This document shows, one piece after another, positions 25,001 to 33,947 of a stretch of 64,000 bases of DNA. The stretch is taken from contig NZ_JAAXLA010000005.1 in assembly GCF_012911935.1 (NCBI RefSeq), forward strand, positions 1-64,000. Reading direction: 5' to 3'. Origin of the DNA: Pseudonocardia acidicola. GTDB lineage: Bacteria; Actinomycetota; Actinomycetes; Mycobacteriales; Pseudonocardiaceae. The notes under the pieces are model-generated. The model saw nothing but the letters and a program-made list of their open reading frames with translations. It did not search any database and was not told the DNA's origin. How positions within the stretch are numbered: position 1 is the first letter of the stretch; each line of letters starts with the position of its first letter. The position numbers were made by a program, and so were the translations under genes.

Positions 25001-25506
25001 TCACGACGCCCTGTTCAGACCGGCGAGCCCATGGAACGTGCTGGCGTGGAACACGAGCGGGGCGGTTCCTGGGTGCGTGCGGTGGGCGTGCACCCGAAGT
25101 AGGACGAGGTCGTGGTCGCCGGCCCGCACAACCTCGTGGATCGCGCAGTCTAGCCAGGCGCTCGCGCCGTGCAGCAGTACGGCGCCCTCCGCGGTCGCCT
25201 CCCACTCGACCCCCGCGAACCTGTCCCGGTTTTCGAGGCGAGCCTGCGACAGGCCAGGCCCTGGCCCGCGCCCAGGACCGACAGCCCCAGGCGGGGGCGG
25301 TCGGCAAGCACCGGCCAGGTCGCCGAAGAGAGCTGGACACAGAGCCCAGCTAGGGCTGGGTCGAGCGAGATGGAGGTGAACGAACTGGCCGCGATCCCCA
25401 CGGGTGCGCCGTCGTGCAGGGCACACACCGCGGTGACACCGCTGGGGTAGCAACCGAAGGCGGTGCGCAGCGCAGCGGGGTCGACGGCGGGATCCAGATG
25501 GGTCAT
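25001..25506 (-). pseudogene. Second flavin reductase, single-base frameshift
   Basis: Start ATG 25506 with AGGAG 5 nt upstream. The first part (ALRTAFGCYPSGVTAVCALH, VGIAASSFTSISLDPALAGL) and the second part (DRFAGVEWEATAEGAVLLHG, then AIHEVVRAGDHDLVLLRVHA) are in different frames. One missing base near 25237 (after ASKTG) explains it, so a sequencing error or a young mutation is possible. It is the last gene of the minus monooxygenase operon and resembles the intact reductase at 22360 in plan. Confidence 0.8.
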
Positions 25507-25541
25507 CACAGCTCCTGCGGAAGTCCGTTGGGAGGGTGCAC

Positions 25542-27068
25542 TCAGGAGCGCATGACGAATGGGTCACCGGCGGGCTCGTCACTGGTGTTGACCCAGACGC
25601 TCTTGAGGCGGGTGTACTCGTGGACGACCTCGGTGCCGTGCTCGACGCCCAGGCCGGAGGTCTTGAAGCCCGACCGCGGCGACATCGGCGACATCGCGCG
25701 GTACATGTTCACCCACACCGTCCCGGCGTCGAGTGCGGCAGCGGTGCGATGTGCCCGGGAGAGATCCTTCGTCCAGATGCCGGCGGCGAGGCCGTAGCTC
25801 GTGTTGTTGGCGATCCGGATGGCCTCGGCGTCGTCGTCGAAGGAGATGACCGCGACGACTGGGCCGAAGATCTCCTCGCGACACACCCGAGTGTCGTTGC
25901 CCAGCTCGGTGAAGACCGTTGGCTGGTGGAAGAAGCCGCCGAGGCCGGTGTCCGGGCGCCCGCCGCCGTAGGCGACGGTGCCGCCCTCGGCGCGGCCGGC
26001 GGCGACATACTCCTCGACCTTGGCCAGCTGGGCGGGCGTTGCCAGGGGGCCGAGCTCGGTGGCCGGGTCGAGCGGGTCGCCGATGCGGATCGTGCCGGCG
26101 CGCTCGACGACGCGGGCGACGAGCTCGTCGTAGATGGAGCGGTGGGCCAGGACTCGGCTGCCGGCGATGCAGGTCTGCCCGGCCGCGGCGAAGATCCCGG
26201 CGATAACGCCGTTGGCGGCACTCTCCACGTCCGCGTCGGCGAAGATGATCTGTGGGGACTTGCCGCCCAGCTCGAGGCCGGCGCGGACGAGCCGGCGGCC
26301 GGCGCGCTCGGAGATCCACGAGCCGGTGGCGGTGCTGCCGGTGAATGACAGCTTCTCCACCCTTGGGTCGTCGACAAGCGGGGCGCCGGCCTCGGGCCCG
26401 TACCCGGTCACGACGTTGACCACGCCCGGTGGGAAGCCTGCTTCCTCGAACAGCGGCGCGAGGGCGAGCATGGAGGCGCTCGTGTACTCCGACGGCTTGA
26501 TGACCATCGTGTTCCCGCAGGCCAGCGCGGGGGCGAGCTTCGCGGTGGTGAGCAGCAGCGGAGAGTTCCACGGGGTGATCGCGCCGACGACGCCGACCGG
26601 CTCGCGGAGCGTGTAGTTGAGGATCTCGACGCTGTTGGCCGGGATGGTCTCGCCGTGGATCTTGTCGGCGAGCCCGCCGTAATAGTGGAAGTACTCGGGC
26701 AGAGCGGCGAGCTGGGCTCGCATCTCGCGCAGGAGCTTGCCGTTGTCGGTGCTTTCGGTGTGGGCGAGCTCCTCGGCGTTTTCACCGATCAGCTCGCCGA
26801 CCCGGCGCAGCAGGGCGCCGCGACGGGTCTGGGAGACCCGTCGCCAGGACGGGTCGGTGAATGCACGCGTGGCCGCGGTGACGGCCCGATCGACGTCGGC
26901 GGCGGTGCCGCGGGCGGTCTCGTACCAGGCCTTACCGGTCGTCGGGTTGACGCTTGGCAGGTACTGCCCGTCGGCGGGCGGGACGTGCTCGCCGCCGATG
27001 TAGTGGTCGTGCCGGCGGAGGGGGCCGGCCGCGGTGTCTGTGGCGGCGGCCGAGACGGCAGTGCTCAT
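25542..27068 (-). CDS. Aldehyde dehydrogenase (NAD(P)+)
   Basis: 508 aa from ATG 27068 (ATGA overlap with the hydrolase stop). Full-length ALDH: GVVGAITPWNSPLLLTTAKL (cofactor), FTGSTATGSW, LELGGKSPQIIFADAD (general base Glu) and GQTCIAGSRV (catalytic Cys), then EEIFGPVVAVI and a SGLG.E motif (FKTSGLGVEHG). It would oxidise an aldehyde such as a semialdehyde released by ring cleavage to the acid. Part of the GntR-controlled minus operon. Confidence 0.9.
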   Translation of the reverse strand: MSTAVSAAATDTAAGPLRRHDHYIGGEHVPPADGQYLPSVNPTTGKAWYETARGTAADVDRAVTAATRAFTDPSWRRVSQTRRGALLRRVGELIGENAEELAHTESTDNGKLLREMRAQLAALPEYFHYYGGLADKIHGETIPANSVEILNYTLREPVGVVGAITPWNSPLLLTTAKLAPALACGNTMVIKPSEYTSASMLALAPLFEEAGFPPGVVNVVTGYGPEAGAPLVDDPRVEKLSFTGSTATGSWISERAGRRLVRAGLELGGKSPQIIFADADVESAANGVIAGIFAAAGQTCIAGSRVLAHRSIYDELVARVVERAGTIRIGDPLDPATELGPLATPAQLAKVEEYVAAGRAEGGTVAYGGGRPDTGLGGFFHQPTVFTELGNDTRVCREEIFGPVVAVISFDDDAEAIRIANNTSYGLAAGIWTKDLSRAHRTAAALDAGTVWVNMYRAMSPMSPRSGFKTSGLGVEHGTEVVHEYTRLKSVWVNTSDEPAGDPFVMRS

Positions 27069-27838
27069 GGCAGCAGCGCTCCTGGGGGATGTGTGGAGGT
27101 GCGGCCGTCGATCTGCGAGACGACCGCGTCGAGGACCGCGTCGGGCCGCTCGAGGGGAAGCAGGTGCCGGGCCCCCCGGACGACCGCCCAGCGACCGTCC
27201 GGCACCTGCGCCGCCACCGCGGTGGACATCGCAGGTGTCGAGCCTGTGTCCTCGGCGCCGGTGATCGCGAGGACGGGCATCGTCAGCTCGCGCAGCCGAG
27301 GCCAGAGCTGCGCGTCGGCATCGGCGAAGACCGAGTAGCAGGCGAGGTAGGACTCGGGTCGATTGGCCCGCAGCGTAGCCAGGACGCGTTCGGCCAACGC
27401 GGGCTCGGCGGCCTTCCACGTGGGCGAGAACCATCGATCGACGGCGGCAAGGAAGGTGGCGTCGAGGTCTGTGCGGGACGCCCGGAGCCGACCCGCGACG
27501 GCATCGCGCTCGGCGGCGGAACGATTCGCTACCCCGCTGACCAGCGTCAGCGACGCAACGAGCTCCGGGTTGTCCAAGGCGACCTCGGTGGCGACCAGCG
27601 CACCGAGTGAGAAGCCGACGAGGTGTGCTGGGCCGTCGAGCCCCCTCATGAGCCGCGCGATGTCCGTGGCGAGGTCGCTCAGGGTCAGCCCCGGTGCCGC
27701 GTCCGGAGCGGTGCCGTGGCCGCGCAGGTCCGGCGTGAGCACATGGTGTCGCGCTGCGAGCCCCGGCGCGAGGCGCTCCCACATTGTGTGGTCCAGGCCC
27801 ACACCGTGCAGCAGGACCACGTCCGCCGGGGCGCTCAT
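27065..27838 (-). CDS. Alpha/beta hydrolase
   Basis: 257 aa from ATG 27838. Motifs: oxyanion loop VVLLHGVGLDHTMWERLAPG, nucleophile elbow LVGFSLGALVA (Ser), acid in AITGAEDTGS, and catalytic His in RGARHLLPLE. Resembles 3-oxoadipate enol-lactonase / RutD-like hydrolases by plan. Overlaps both neighbours by 4 bp, so tightly coupled. A likely role is hydrolysis of an ester, enamine or aminoacrylate-type intermediate in the same pathway; the substrate is inference. Confidence 0.8.
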   Translation of the reverse strand: MSAPADVVLLHGVGLDHTMWERLAPGLAARHHVLTPDLRGHGTAPDAAPGLTLSDLATDIARLMRGLDGPAHLVGFSLGALVATEVALDNPELVASLTLVSGVANRSAAERDAVAGRLRASRTDLDATFLAAVDRWFSPTWKAAEPALAERVLATLRANRPESYLACYSVFADADAQLWPRLRELTMPVLAITGAEDTGSTPAMSTAVAAQVPDGRWAVVRGARHLLPLERPDAVLDAVVSQIDGRTSTHPPGALLP

Positions 27839-28392
27839 CGCTCGCTGGCCAGCGGGGCGAGACGGGCCTGCGGACGGCCCTGGGCAGCGGCGGCGAGCCC
27901 AACGATGATCTCGTCGGCGCGCGGGGCGTCGGCCAGCCGGGCCTCGACGGTCTGGTGGTGCGACCGGATCGTGGCGTCGGTGACGTGTTTGAGCGGGATG
28001 TCGAACGTGGCGCCGGCCGCGGCCCGCTTCTCCACGGCCGGGAGCAGTGTGGTCGCGTTCGCGGCGTCGCGGAAGTGGTTGCCGAACTTCAGGGTGTGGA
28101 TCAGACCGGAGCCGTGCTCGATCTCGCCGTCGAGGCCGACGATCGCGGCCTTGCCGAAGGCCTCGACCGATGCGCCCAGGGCATCGACGACGCGGTCGCT
28201 GAGCAGCTTGCCCAGCTGCGGCGCCACCTCGTCGATCAGCGGACCGAGGTCCTCCACGAACCCCTGCCCTGCCCATGGGTTCTGGAGAACGGCCAGCACG
28301 ATCGCGGTGCGGGCGGTCGGCTCGACGGGCCGGCCGCCCTCGGTGAGGACCTCGTCGAGGATCGTGGTGATGCTGCGGATCGTGATGGTCAC
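27835..28392 (-). CDS. Amino acid synthesis (AA_synth, DUF1185) family protein, copy 2
   Basis: 185 aa. IRSITTILDEVLTEGGRPVE, VLAVLQNPWAGQGFVEDLGP and EAFGKAAIVGLDGEIEHGSG are hallmark segments of the AA_synth family. It is paralogous to the adjacent 203-aa gene: both share FGKAAIVGLDGEIEH exactly. Biochemical function of the family is not established. Tandem, coupled copies suggest a hetero-oligomer. Located between the monooxygenase and hydrolase genes, it likely acts on a pathway intermediate. Confidence 0.75.
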   Translation of the reverse strand: MTITIRSITTILDEVLTEGGRPVEPTARTAIVLAVLQNPWAGQGFVEDLGPLIDEVAPQLGKLLSDRVVDALGASVEAFGKAAIVGLDGEIEHGSGLIHTLKFGNHFRDAANATTLLPAVEKRAAAGATFDIPLKHVTDATIRSHHQTVEARLADAPRADEIIVGLAAAAQGRPQARLAPLASER

Positions 28393-29000
28393 GAGACGGA
28401 CTCCAGTTCCGGACGGGCGAGGATCTCCTCGGTCAGGGCGGCGTCGGTGCGGCGGTCACCGATGCGGGCGTTGGGGCGGGGCCCGTCGGAGGCGGCCGCG
28501 ATCACGACGATCTCGCCGGGGCTGGGTGCGTCGGGCACCCGCACGGGCACGGTCTGGTAGTGCGAGCGCGTCGCGGCGTGCTCCTTGTGCCACAACGGGA
28601 CGCTCAGCGTGGTCCCGGCCCCGGCACGCTGGTCGCAGAAGACGATGATCGACTCACCGAGGGTGCGGCGGCGCAGTACGTCGCCGAAGTACGGGGTGTG
28701 AATGAACGCGCCGGCGTGCTCGATCTCGCCGTCGAGGCCGACGATCGCGGCCTTGCCGAAGGCCTCGATCCGGCCGACACCGCCGAGTGCGTTGATCAGC
28801 CGGTCAGACAGCGCGTGCGCGACTCGCGGGGCGAGCGCGGCCACTTCGGCGGAGAGGTCGTCCTGGACTCCGAGACCGGCCCAGGGGTTCGCGACCACCG
28901 CCACCGCGGCCGCCCGGCGCACCGGGGTGCGTACGGGTTCGCCGAGCTCGGTGACGATCTCCTCGACGACGGTGACGATTCGCCGGATCGCGCCGGTCAC
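28389..29000 (-). CDS. Amino acid synthesis (AA_synth, DUF1185) family protein, copy 1
   Basis: 203 aa. IRRIVTVVEEIVTELGEPVR, VAVVANPWAGLGVQDDLSAE and EAFGKAAIVGLDGEIEHAGA mark the AA_synth family. It has an extra ~20-residue C-terminal tail (RTDAALTEEILARPELESVS) compared with copy 2. Its ATG overlaps the monooxygenase stop and its stop overlaps the copy 2 start (both ATGA). Confidence 0.75.
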   Translation of the reverse strand: MTGAIRRIVTVVEEIVTELGEPVRTPVRRAAAVAVVANPWAGLGVQDDLSAEVAALAPRVAHALSDRLINALGGVGRIEAFGKAAIVGLDGEIEHAGAFIHTPYFGDVLRRRTLGESIIVFCDQRAGAGTTLSVPLWHKEHAATRSHYQTVPVRVPDAPSPGEIVVIAAASDGPRPNARIGDRRTDAALTEEILARPELESVS

Positions 29001-30133
29001 GCCGACTCGCCGGTGAATTGGGGCATGACCTTCTCGGCGAACAGCTCGAAGCTACGCATCGACTTGCGGTGCTCGAGCCCTGGGTGGGTGGTCCAGAGCA
29101 TCAGGTCCTGCAGGTTGAGCTTCTCGCGCAGCTCGTGGACCTTCTCCGCGACGTAGTCCGGGGTGCCGACGAGCAGGTTGCGCTCGGCGAGGAAGTCGTA
29201 GTCGAGCTGCTGTCCCTCGGCCAGTTCCTCGCCCGCTTCGCGCAGGTTGCCCAGGCCGCGCCAGTGGCAGATCCACTTGTAGGAGGTCAGCAGCGCCTCC
29301 TCGAAATCGGCGCGGGCCTGCTCCATCGTGTCCGCCACGTACACGTCGCGGACCAGCGAGAGACCCTGGCCCAGCGGCTGGTCGACGCCGGTCGCCTCGG
29401 ACAGGGTGTCGCGGTAGAGGGCGAATCGGCTCTTGAGCTCGGAGATCGGCGGCATCCAGAAGATGCCCTTCATTCCGGACCGTGCCGCGCCCTGGATCGA
29501 CCGCGCGGTGTCGATGACCTGCGACAGCGGCGGGTGCGGTCGCTGGAATGACTGCGGGACGACCTGCAGTTTGCCGATCGTGCCGTCGGGCCTGGTGAAC
29601 TCAGGGGTGGATGGCGACTGCGGGTGGTTCCAGGCGATCCCGGGAGCGGGGTACTGGTAGAAACGACCATCGTGGGAGAAGAACTCCCCGCTCCAGGCCT
29701 TGCGGAGGATCTCGACGGTCTCCTCGAACAGCGCCCGGTTCTGCTCCTGGTCCTTCGGGTTTGCGACCGGGTTGAGGTTCATCGCCTCGCGTCCGTAGAG
29801 CCCGCGGCCGACGCCCACCTCGACTCGACCACCGGAGAGCTGGTCGAGCATCGCGATGTCTTCTGCCAGCCGCATCGGGTTCCAGAAGGTCACGATGTTC
29901 GCGGCCTGGCCGATCCGGATCCGTGAGGTGCGCGCGGCGGTGTCGCTGCCCATCAGCACCGGGTTCGGGACCAGCTCGTAGCCCTCGTGGCCGAAGTGGT
30001 GCTCGGTGTACCAGATCGAGTGGTAGCCGGCGTCGTCGGCGAAGGTGGCGACCTCCCGTATCTCGTCGAGTACGGAGGCGACCTCGTGCAGCCGCCCGGG
30101 GGCACCGACGTTGTGGAAGATCGAAAAGCGCAT
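28997..30133 (-). CDS. Second luciferase-like monooxygenase (LLM class)
   Basis: 378 aa from ATG 30133. TIM-barrel LLM features: FADDAGYHSIWYTEHHFGHE, IRIGQAANIVTFWNPMRLAE, GRVEVGVGRGLYGREAMNLN. It is only distantly similar to the LLM at 19633 and has a longer insert (HPQSPSTPEFTRPDGTIGKL). AAAGGAGATG lies 7 nt upstream, inside the 3' end of the GntR gene. It needs a reduced-flavin supplier; the local one is frameshifted, so the reductase at 22360 may serve both. Confidence 0.85.
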   Translation of the reverse strand: MRFSIFHNVGAPGRLHEVASVLDEIREVATFADDAGYHSIWYTEHHFGHEGYELVPNPVLMGSDTAARTSRIRIGQAANIVTFWNPMRLAEDIAMLDQLSGGRVEVGVGRGLYGREAMNLNPVANPKDQEQNRALFEETVEILRKAWSGEFFSHDGRFYQYPAPGIAWNHPQSPSTPEFTRPDGTIGKLQVVPQSFQRPHPPLSQVIDTARSIQGAARSGMKGIFWMPPISELKSRFALYRDTLSEATGVDQPLGQGLSLVRDVYVADTMEQARADFEEALLTSYKWICHWRGLGNLREAGEELAEGQQLDYDFLAERNLLVGTPDYVAEKVHELREKLNLQDLMLWTTHPGLEHRKSMRSFELFAEKVMPQFTGESA

Positions 30134-30135
30134 CT

Positions 30136-30843
30136 CTACATCTCCTTTCGGAGGGGCCGGCCACCGGTGAGGGGGTCGTCGGCGGACATGGTGGCTCGCT
30201 CGCTGGAGCGGACGTGGTCGCGCATCGCGAACTCCGCTCCGAAGCCGTCCTTCTCTCGGATCAGTTCCAACACATGCCGATGCTCGGAGAGCGAGGCTCC
30301 GAGCCGGCCCGGCCGGGATAGCGCTGCGGACACCAGCCGGTGGTAGGCGAGCTGGTTCATCAGCGTGCGGTAATGCGTGACGAGCTGGGTGTTGTCGGCA
30401 CCAGTCACGAGCAGCTCGTGGAACTCGTGAACCAACAGGGCGTAGTCGTCTGCAGCGCCGCGCGCAACGGCGTGGCTTGAGCGCTCGATGTTGTCCTCGA
30501 GCTGGTCGAGCACAGGCACTGGACCGCGAGCGGCCAACAGCCGCGCTGCCATGCCTTCGAACATCTCCTTCAGCTCGAACAGCTCGATGACCTCGCGGCG
30601 GCTCGGTGCTCGGACGAATGTGCCGACCCGGGGGCGGACCTCGATCAGCCCCTCGATCTGCAGCTGCTTGAGCGCCTCACGGACGGGGGTCCGGCTCACC
30701 TCATACTCCGTGGCGAGTGCGACCTCGGACAGCGGCCGCCCGGGCGGGTGGACGCCGTCGACGATCGCCTTGCGCAGACCATCGAGGACACGAGCCTGGG
30801 CTCCGCCCTTGGATCCACGACGATCCGTAGTGCCTTCTTGCAT
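30136..30843 (-). CDS. GntR-family regulator (FCD) of the heterocycle operon
   Basis: 235 aa from ATG 30843 (an in-frame ATG at 30858 would add five residues). N-terminal winged helix (RVLDGLRKAIVDGVHPPGRP, then YEVSRTPVREALKQLQIEGL) and C-terminal FCD helices (MFEGMAARLLAARG, VHEFHELLVTGADNTQLVTH). First gene of the minus operon and divergent from the cupin/NCS1 unit. TGCATGCAA sites at its start and in the intergenic region are operator candidates. Probably a metabolite-responsive repressor of both units. Confidence 0.85.
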   Translation of the reverse strand: MQEGTTDRRGSKGGAQARVLDGLRKAIVDGVHPPGRPLSEVALATEYEVSRTPVREALKQLQIEGLIEVRPRVGTFVRAPSRREVIELFELKEMFEGMAARLLAARGPVPVLDQLEDNIERSSHAVARGAADDYALLVHEFHELLVTGADNTQLVTHYRTLMNQLAYHRLVSAALSRPGRLGASLSEHRHVLELIREKDGFGAEFAMRDHVRSSERATMSADDPLTGGRPLRKEM

Positions 30844-30848
30844 GCAAG
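30837..30848. promoter_or_regulatory. GntR operator candidate 1
   Basis: CTTGCATGCAAG, a perfect 12-bp palindrome overlapping the start codon of the GntR gene. FadR-subfamily operators are short palindromes of this size. A related site is at 31003-31013. Confidence 0.4.
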
Positions 30849-31002
30849 GAAGGTACATGTCGCCACGAGGGCGGTCAACGCAGGGCGTCCCGCGCCCAGA
30901 CCAGAAGCGCAAGCTCAGCGGCTCATTTGCCCGAGGACCCAGGTAATGGCGCTTTCGGAGCCCGGGAGGCCATTGGCATCCTGCCGGGTTGACCCGACAC
31001 TT

Positions 31003-31013
31003 CATGCATGCAA
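31003..31013. promoter_or_regulatory. GntR operator candidate 2
   Basis: CATGCATGCAA shares TGCATGCAA with the palindrome at the GntR start. It lies 85 bp upstream of the divergent cupin gene, a plausible position for control of the plus unit. Confidence 0.35.
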
Positions 31014-31097
31014 CAGTCTCGTGCCACGCGGCGTTCTCCGTCGCAGCGCGACCCTCGTGGTCCACTTCCCCCGATCCCTCGACGCCGAGGAGTTCAG

Positions 31098-31511
31098 ATG
31101 TCCGACCGCCGCGAGGCAGGCCCCGCCGGGATCCGGCTGCGGTTCCCGGGGATCGACGACCCCGCCGAGGTCGACTGCAGCCGGCTGCCGATGTTCAGGG
31201 GTGGCGTGCGCTCCCGAACGGTGGCAGAGGCAGCCACCGACGGTGGTTTGACGGTGCTCGCAACGCGTTTCGACGCTGGCGCCAGCACCGTGTGGCACAT
31301 CCACGACTCCGACCAGACACTCGTCGTCGTCGACGGCGGGGGAGCGCTCGAGGACGACCACGGCGTCCTCGCCATGCGACCGGGCGACGTCGTTGTGGTG
31401 CCCGGGGGGCGCCGGCATCGCCATCTCGCTGCGGCGGACTCGTCGATGACGCACGTGTCCGTCACGGCCCGGGGCGAGCACCATCTCGAACCCGACGAGG
31501 CCGGCGACTAA
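31098..31511 (+). CDS. Small cupin-domain protein
   Basis: 137 aa from ATG 31098 with GAGGAG 5 nt upstream. A single cupin fold: STVWHIHDSDQTLVVVDGGG (metal-binding His pair) and MRPGDVVVVPGGRRHRHLAA (second motif with His). Could be a metal-dependent isomerase, dioxygenase or cyclic-intermediate hydrolase, or a ligand-binding protein. It precedes an NCS1 permease by 106 bp and is divergent from the GntR regulator, so it belongs to the same pathway. Confidence 0.75.
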   Translation: MSDRREAGPAGIRLRFPGIDDPAEVDCSRLPMFRGGVRSRTVAEAATDGGLTVLATRFDAGASTVWHIHDSDQTLVVVDGGGALEDDHGVLAMRPGDVVVVPGGRRHRHLAAADSSMTHVSVTARGEHHLEPDEAGD

Positions 31512-31617
31512 CGCTGGCACGCCCCGGGCGCGGGACATCTACCGGACCGAGCGTCCGGGGTGGCCCGGCCAGGCCGAGCACTGCCGCCGGCCCTTCCATC
31601 CGCACCTGGAGGACTTC

Positions 31618-33114
31618 GTGTCCGAAGATCACCGGCCCGTCGACGGGCGCACGACCGCACCTTCCGCAGGAGCTGATGCGGTCAGGTACGGGACATCATT
31701 GACCACGGTCGAGCCCTTCGGGGTCGACCACATCCCGGACGGCGAGCGGCACGGCAAGCCCCGGTCGCAGTTCTTCGTCTGGTTCGCCGCCGGGCTGAAC
31801 TTCCCGATTGTGCTGCTGGGTTTTAGTGCTTCCGCCTACGGACTGAGCCTCGGGCCCGCGATCGCCGCGATCGCGGTCGGCACCCTCCTGGGGTCGGTCC
31901 TCATGGCCGTCATGTCCCGGATGGGGGTGCGGCTCGGCGTGCCTCAGCAGATCCAGGCACGAGGACCGCTGGGCTTCCTCGGGAACGTGCTCCCGGTGGC
32001 GTACATCAACGTTTTTGCCGGGGTCGGCTGGTCCGCCGTCACGGCGATCCTGGGGGGCAAGGCCTTCAGCGCGCTGACCGGCGCGCCCTTCTGGAGCGGC
32101 GCACTGGGCCTGACGGCGATCGTCATGGTCATCTCGGTCTACGGCTACAACATGATCCACTACTTTCAGCGCCTGCTCTCGATCGTGCTGGCGGTCCTCT
32201 TCGTGATGATCACCGTCGTCGCGGTGGCCAGGGGATCGATCGCAGAGGGTCACGCCGTGGCCGTCAAGGCCACGGGGACCGGCGGCTGGATCACGTTCGC
32301 AGGCTTCTTCCTCGCCTTCCTCGTTGCCTGGGCGCCCTTCGCCTCGGACTACTCCCGCTACCTGCCCGACTCGCCCGCCTCGGCCCGCGGCACCGCCTGG
32401 TTCACCGGCATCGGCAACTTCGTCACGCTCTTCTGGCTCGGCACGCTCGGTGTACTGGTCGGCAACGGAGTGGGCGGGGCGGACGCGATCGAGGCACTGC
32501 GCGAGCTCACCGGGCCGTTCGCCGTTCCCGCACTGATCGCGGTGACTCTCTCGGTCCTCGCCCAGAACTTTCTCAACATCTACGGCGGCGCGATCTCGAT
32601 CCAGACTCTGCGCATCCCAGTCAGTCGGACGCAGGGCGTGATCCTGATGTCGATGCTGTCCTTCGCGGTCTGCCTGTGGGGGGAGGCGGGTGTCGAGGAC
32701 AAATTCTCGATCTTCCTCAACCTCACCTCCTACTTCATCGCCCCCTTCGCCGCGGTACTGCTCGTGGACTTCTTCCGAGGCGGACGGTCTGATCGCAGCC
32801 GTATCCCCGAGCTCTACGACACCACCCGCCGCCTCGAGTGGGGGGCGGTCGCCTGGGCTGTCGGTGTGCTCGCGTCGGTGCCGTTCTGGGACTCGAGCAT
32901 CTACGTCGGTCCGTTCGCTGAGGCCTTCCCTGCCTGGGGCGACATCAGCATGGTCGTCGCAGCGCTCGTCGCTGTGCTGGTCTACCTCGGGACCTGGCGG
33001 CTGCCCCCGTTGTGGAGGACGGCGCGACGTCCGCCGGCGACTTGTCCCGACGCCGCGAGCCCCGAGGGTGCTGCCGCGACCGACGGGGCCGCACACAGCC
33101 GCGTCCGGCAGTGA
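31618..33114 (+). CDS. NCS1-family permease (second copy)
   Basis: 498 aa from GTG 31618; GGAGG lies just upstream. About 12 hydrophobic segments: FFVWFAAGLNFPIVLLGFSA, TGIGNFVTLFWLGTLGVLVG, FSIFLNLTSYFIAPFAAVLL then LVDFF. Closer in style to cytosine/purine/allantoin-type carriers; it is clearly diverged from the carrier at 20906. The C-terminal ~35 residues are Ala/Pro-rich and soluble. Two NCS1 carriers in one locus suggest uptake of two related nitrogen heterocycles, or substrate plus intermediate. Confidence 0.85.
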   Translation: MSEDHRPVDGRTTAPSAGADAVRYGTSLTTVEPFGVDHIPDGERHGKPRSQFFVWFAAGLNFPIVLLGFSASAYGLSLGPAIAAIAVGTLLGSVLMAVMSRMGVRLGVPQQIQARGPLGFLGNVLPVAYINVFAGVGWSAVTAILGGKAFSALTGAPFWSGALGLTAIVMVISVYGYNMIHYFQRLLSIVLAVLFVMITVVAVARGSIAEGHAVAVKATGTGGWITFAGFFLAFLVAWAPFASDYSRYLPDSPASARGTAWFTGIGNFVTLFWLGTLGVLVGNGVGGADAIEALRELTGPFAVPALIAVTLSVLAQNFLNIYGGAISIQTLRIPVSRTQGVILMSMLSFAVCLWGEAGVEDKFSIFLNLTSYFIAPFAAVLLVDFFRGGRSDRSRIPELYDTTRRLEWGAVAWAVGVLASVPFWDSSIYVGPFAEAFPAWGDISMVVAALVAVLVYLGTWRLPPLWRTARRPPATCPDAASPEGAAATDGAAHSRVRQ

Positions 33115-33947
33115 GCTCGTACGCGGCGCCCGGCGGCAGGCTCCCGAGAGTGCTGCTCTACTCCACCGACTCGGCGGAGATACCGATGCCACCGGACGTT
33201 GCAGTCCGCGACGATCACTGCGACGTTGTGGCGGCTCCTTCATCCTTGCGAAGTGCCGGTCCTTGTGCTGGAGGGCCAACAGACTCGCGTAGCCCCGGAC
33301 CAGTCCAGCGGCTTTAGAGGCCCTGCAAACTTTGCCGTGCAATGGTTTTAACAGCTGGCAGAACTTGCGCGACCCGGCCTGGCTGGACGTGCTCTCGACA
33401 AAGAAGGCGACCATGAACGCGCCGCCGCGGAGCGGATCCGCAGCATGCGCCGCAACCAGCACGTCGCCGCCGCCACCTCCGCGGTCCGGCTGGCCGGGCG
33501 GGAGCGGCGTGCAGAGTAGCGAGTGGCCCGCTACGAGCTGTCCGACCGACTCTGGAGCGCCGCGCCCTGGCCCGCCGCACCCGGCTGCTCCATCCGACGT
33601 CGAGGCTTGCCGCCCGGCAGCGCCAGGCATCCCCCGGCGGACGTGCCGCCCCCGCGAGCACCGCACTTCTATCAGCAAACCGTTGAAGCCGACCTGACGT
33701 GGAGCCGCCGGCGTCTTGCCTCACACGCTCTGCACCCCAGGTCTCTCAGGTCCGGGGCCTGCTCATCGTCGGGCAGCGTCAGGCCAACGCCTGACTCGGG
33801 GAGGCGCCGCACCTAACTGATCTCCGCCCTGCACACGGCCACATTGAGCGTGCGCGCCCGATAGTCCGGGCTACGGGGGAAGCTCAGTACGGTTATGCCG
33901 CGTGGTGATCGATGCTGCCGTGAGTCGTCAGCGATCAGTCAGCTCTC
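33115..33947. other. Degenerate stretch with possible IS scraps
   Basis: About 830 bp without a supportable gene. A plus-strand piece near 33523 reads MARYELSDRLWSAAP-like, as at the start of IS5-type transposases. A minus-strand stretch (~33270-33420) reads MVAFFVESTSSQAGSRKFCQ and is unassigned. Base composition is locally lower in GC around 33320-33360 (TTTTAACAGC). Confidence 0.35.

Noticed and set aside
31696..33678. Minus-strand open frame of ~660 codons
   Set aside because: Antisense of the NCS1 permease; composition is charged and low in complexity. Only its first part (33270-33420) looks protein-like, and that is noted as unassigned scrap.
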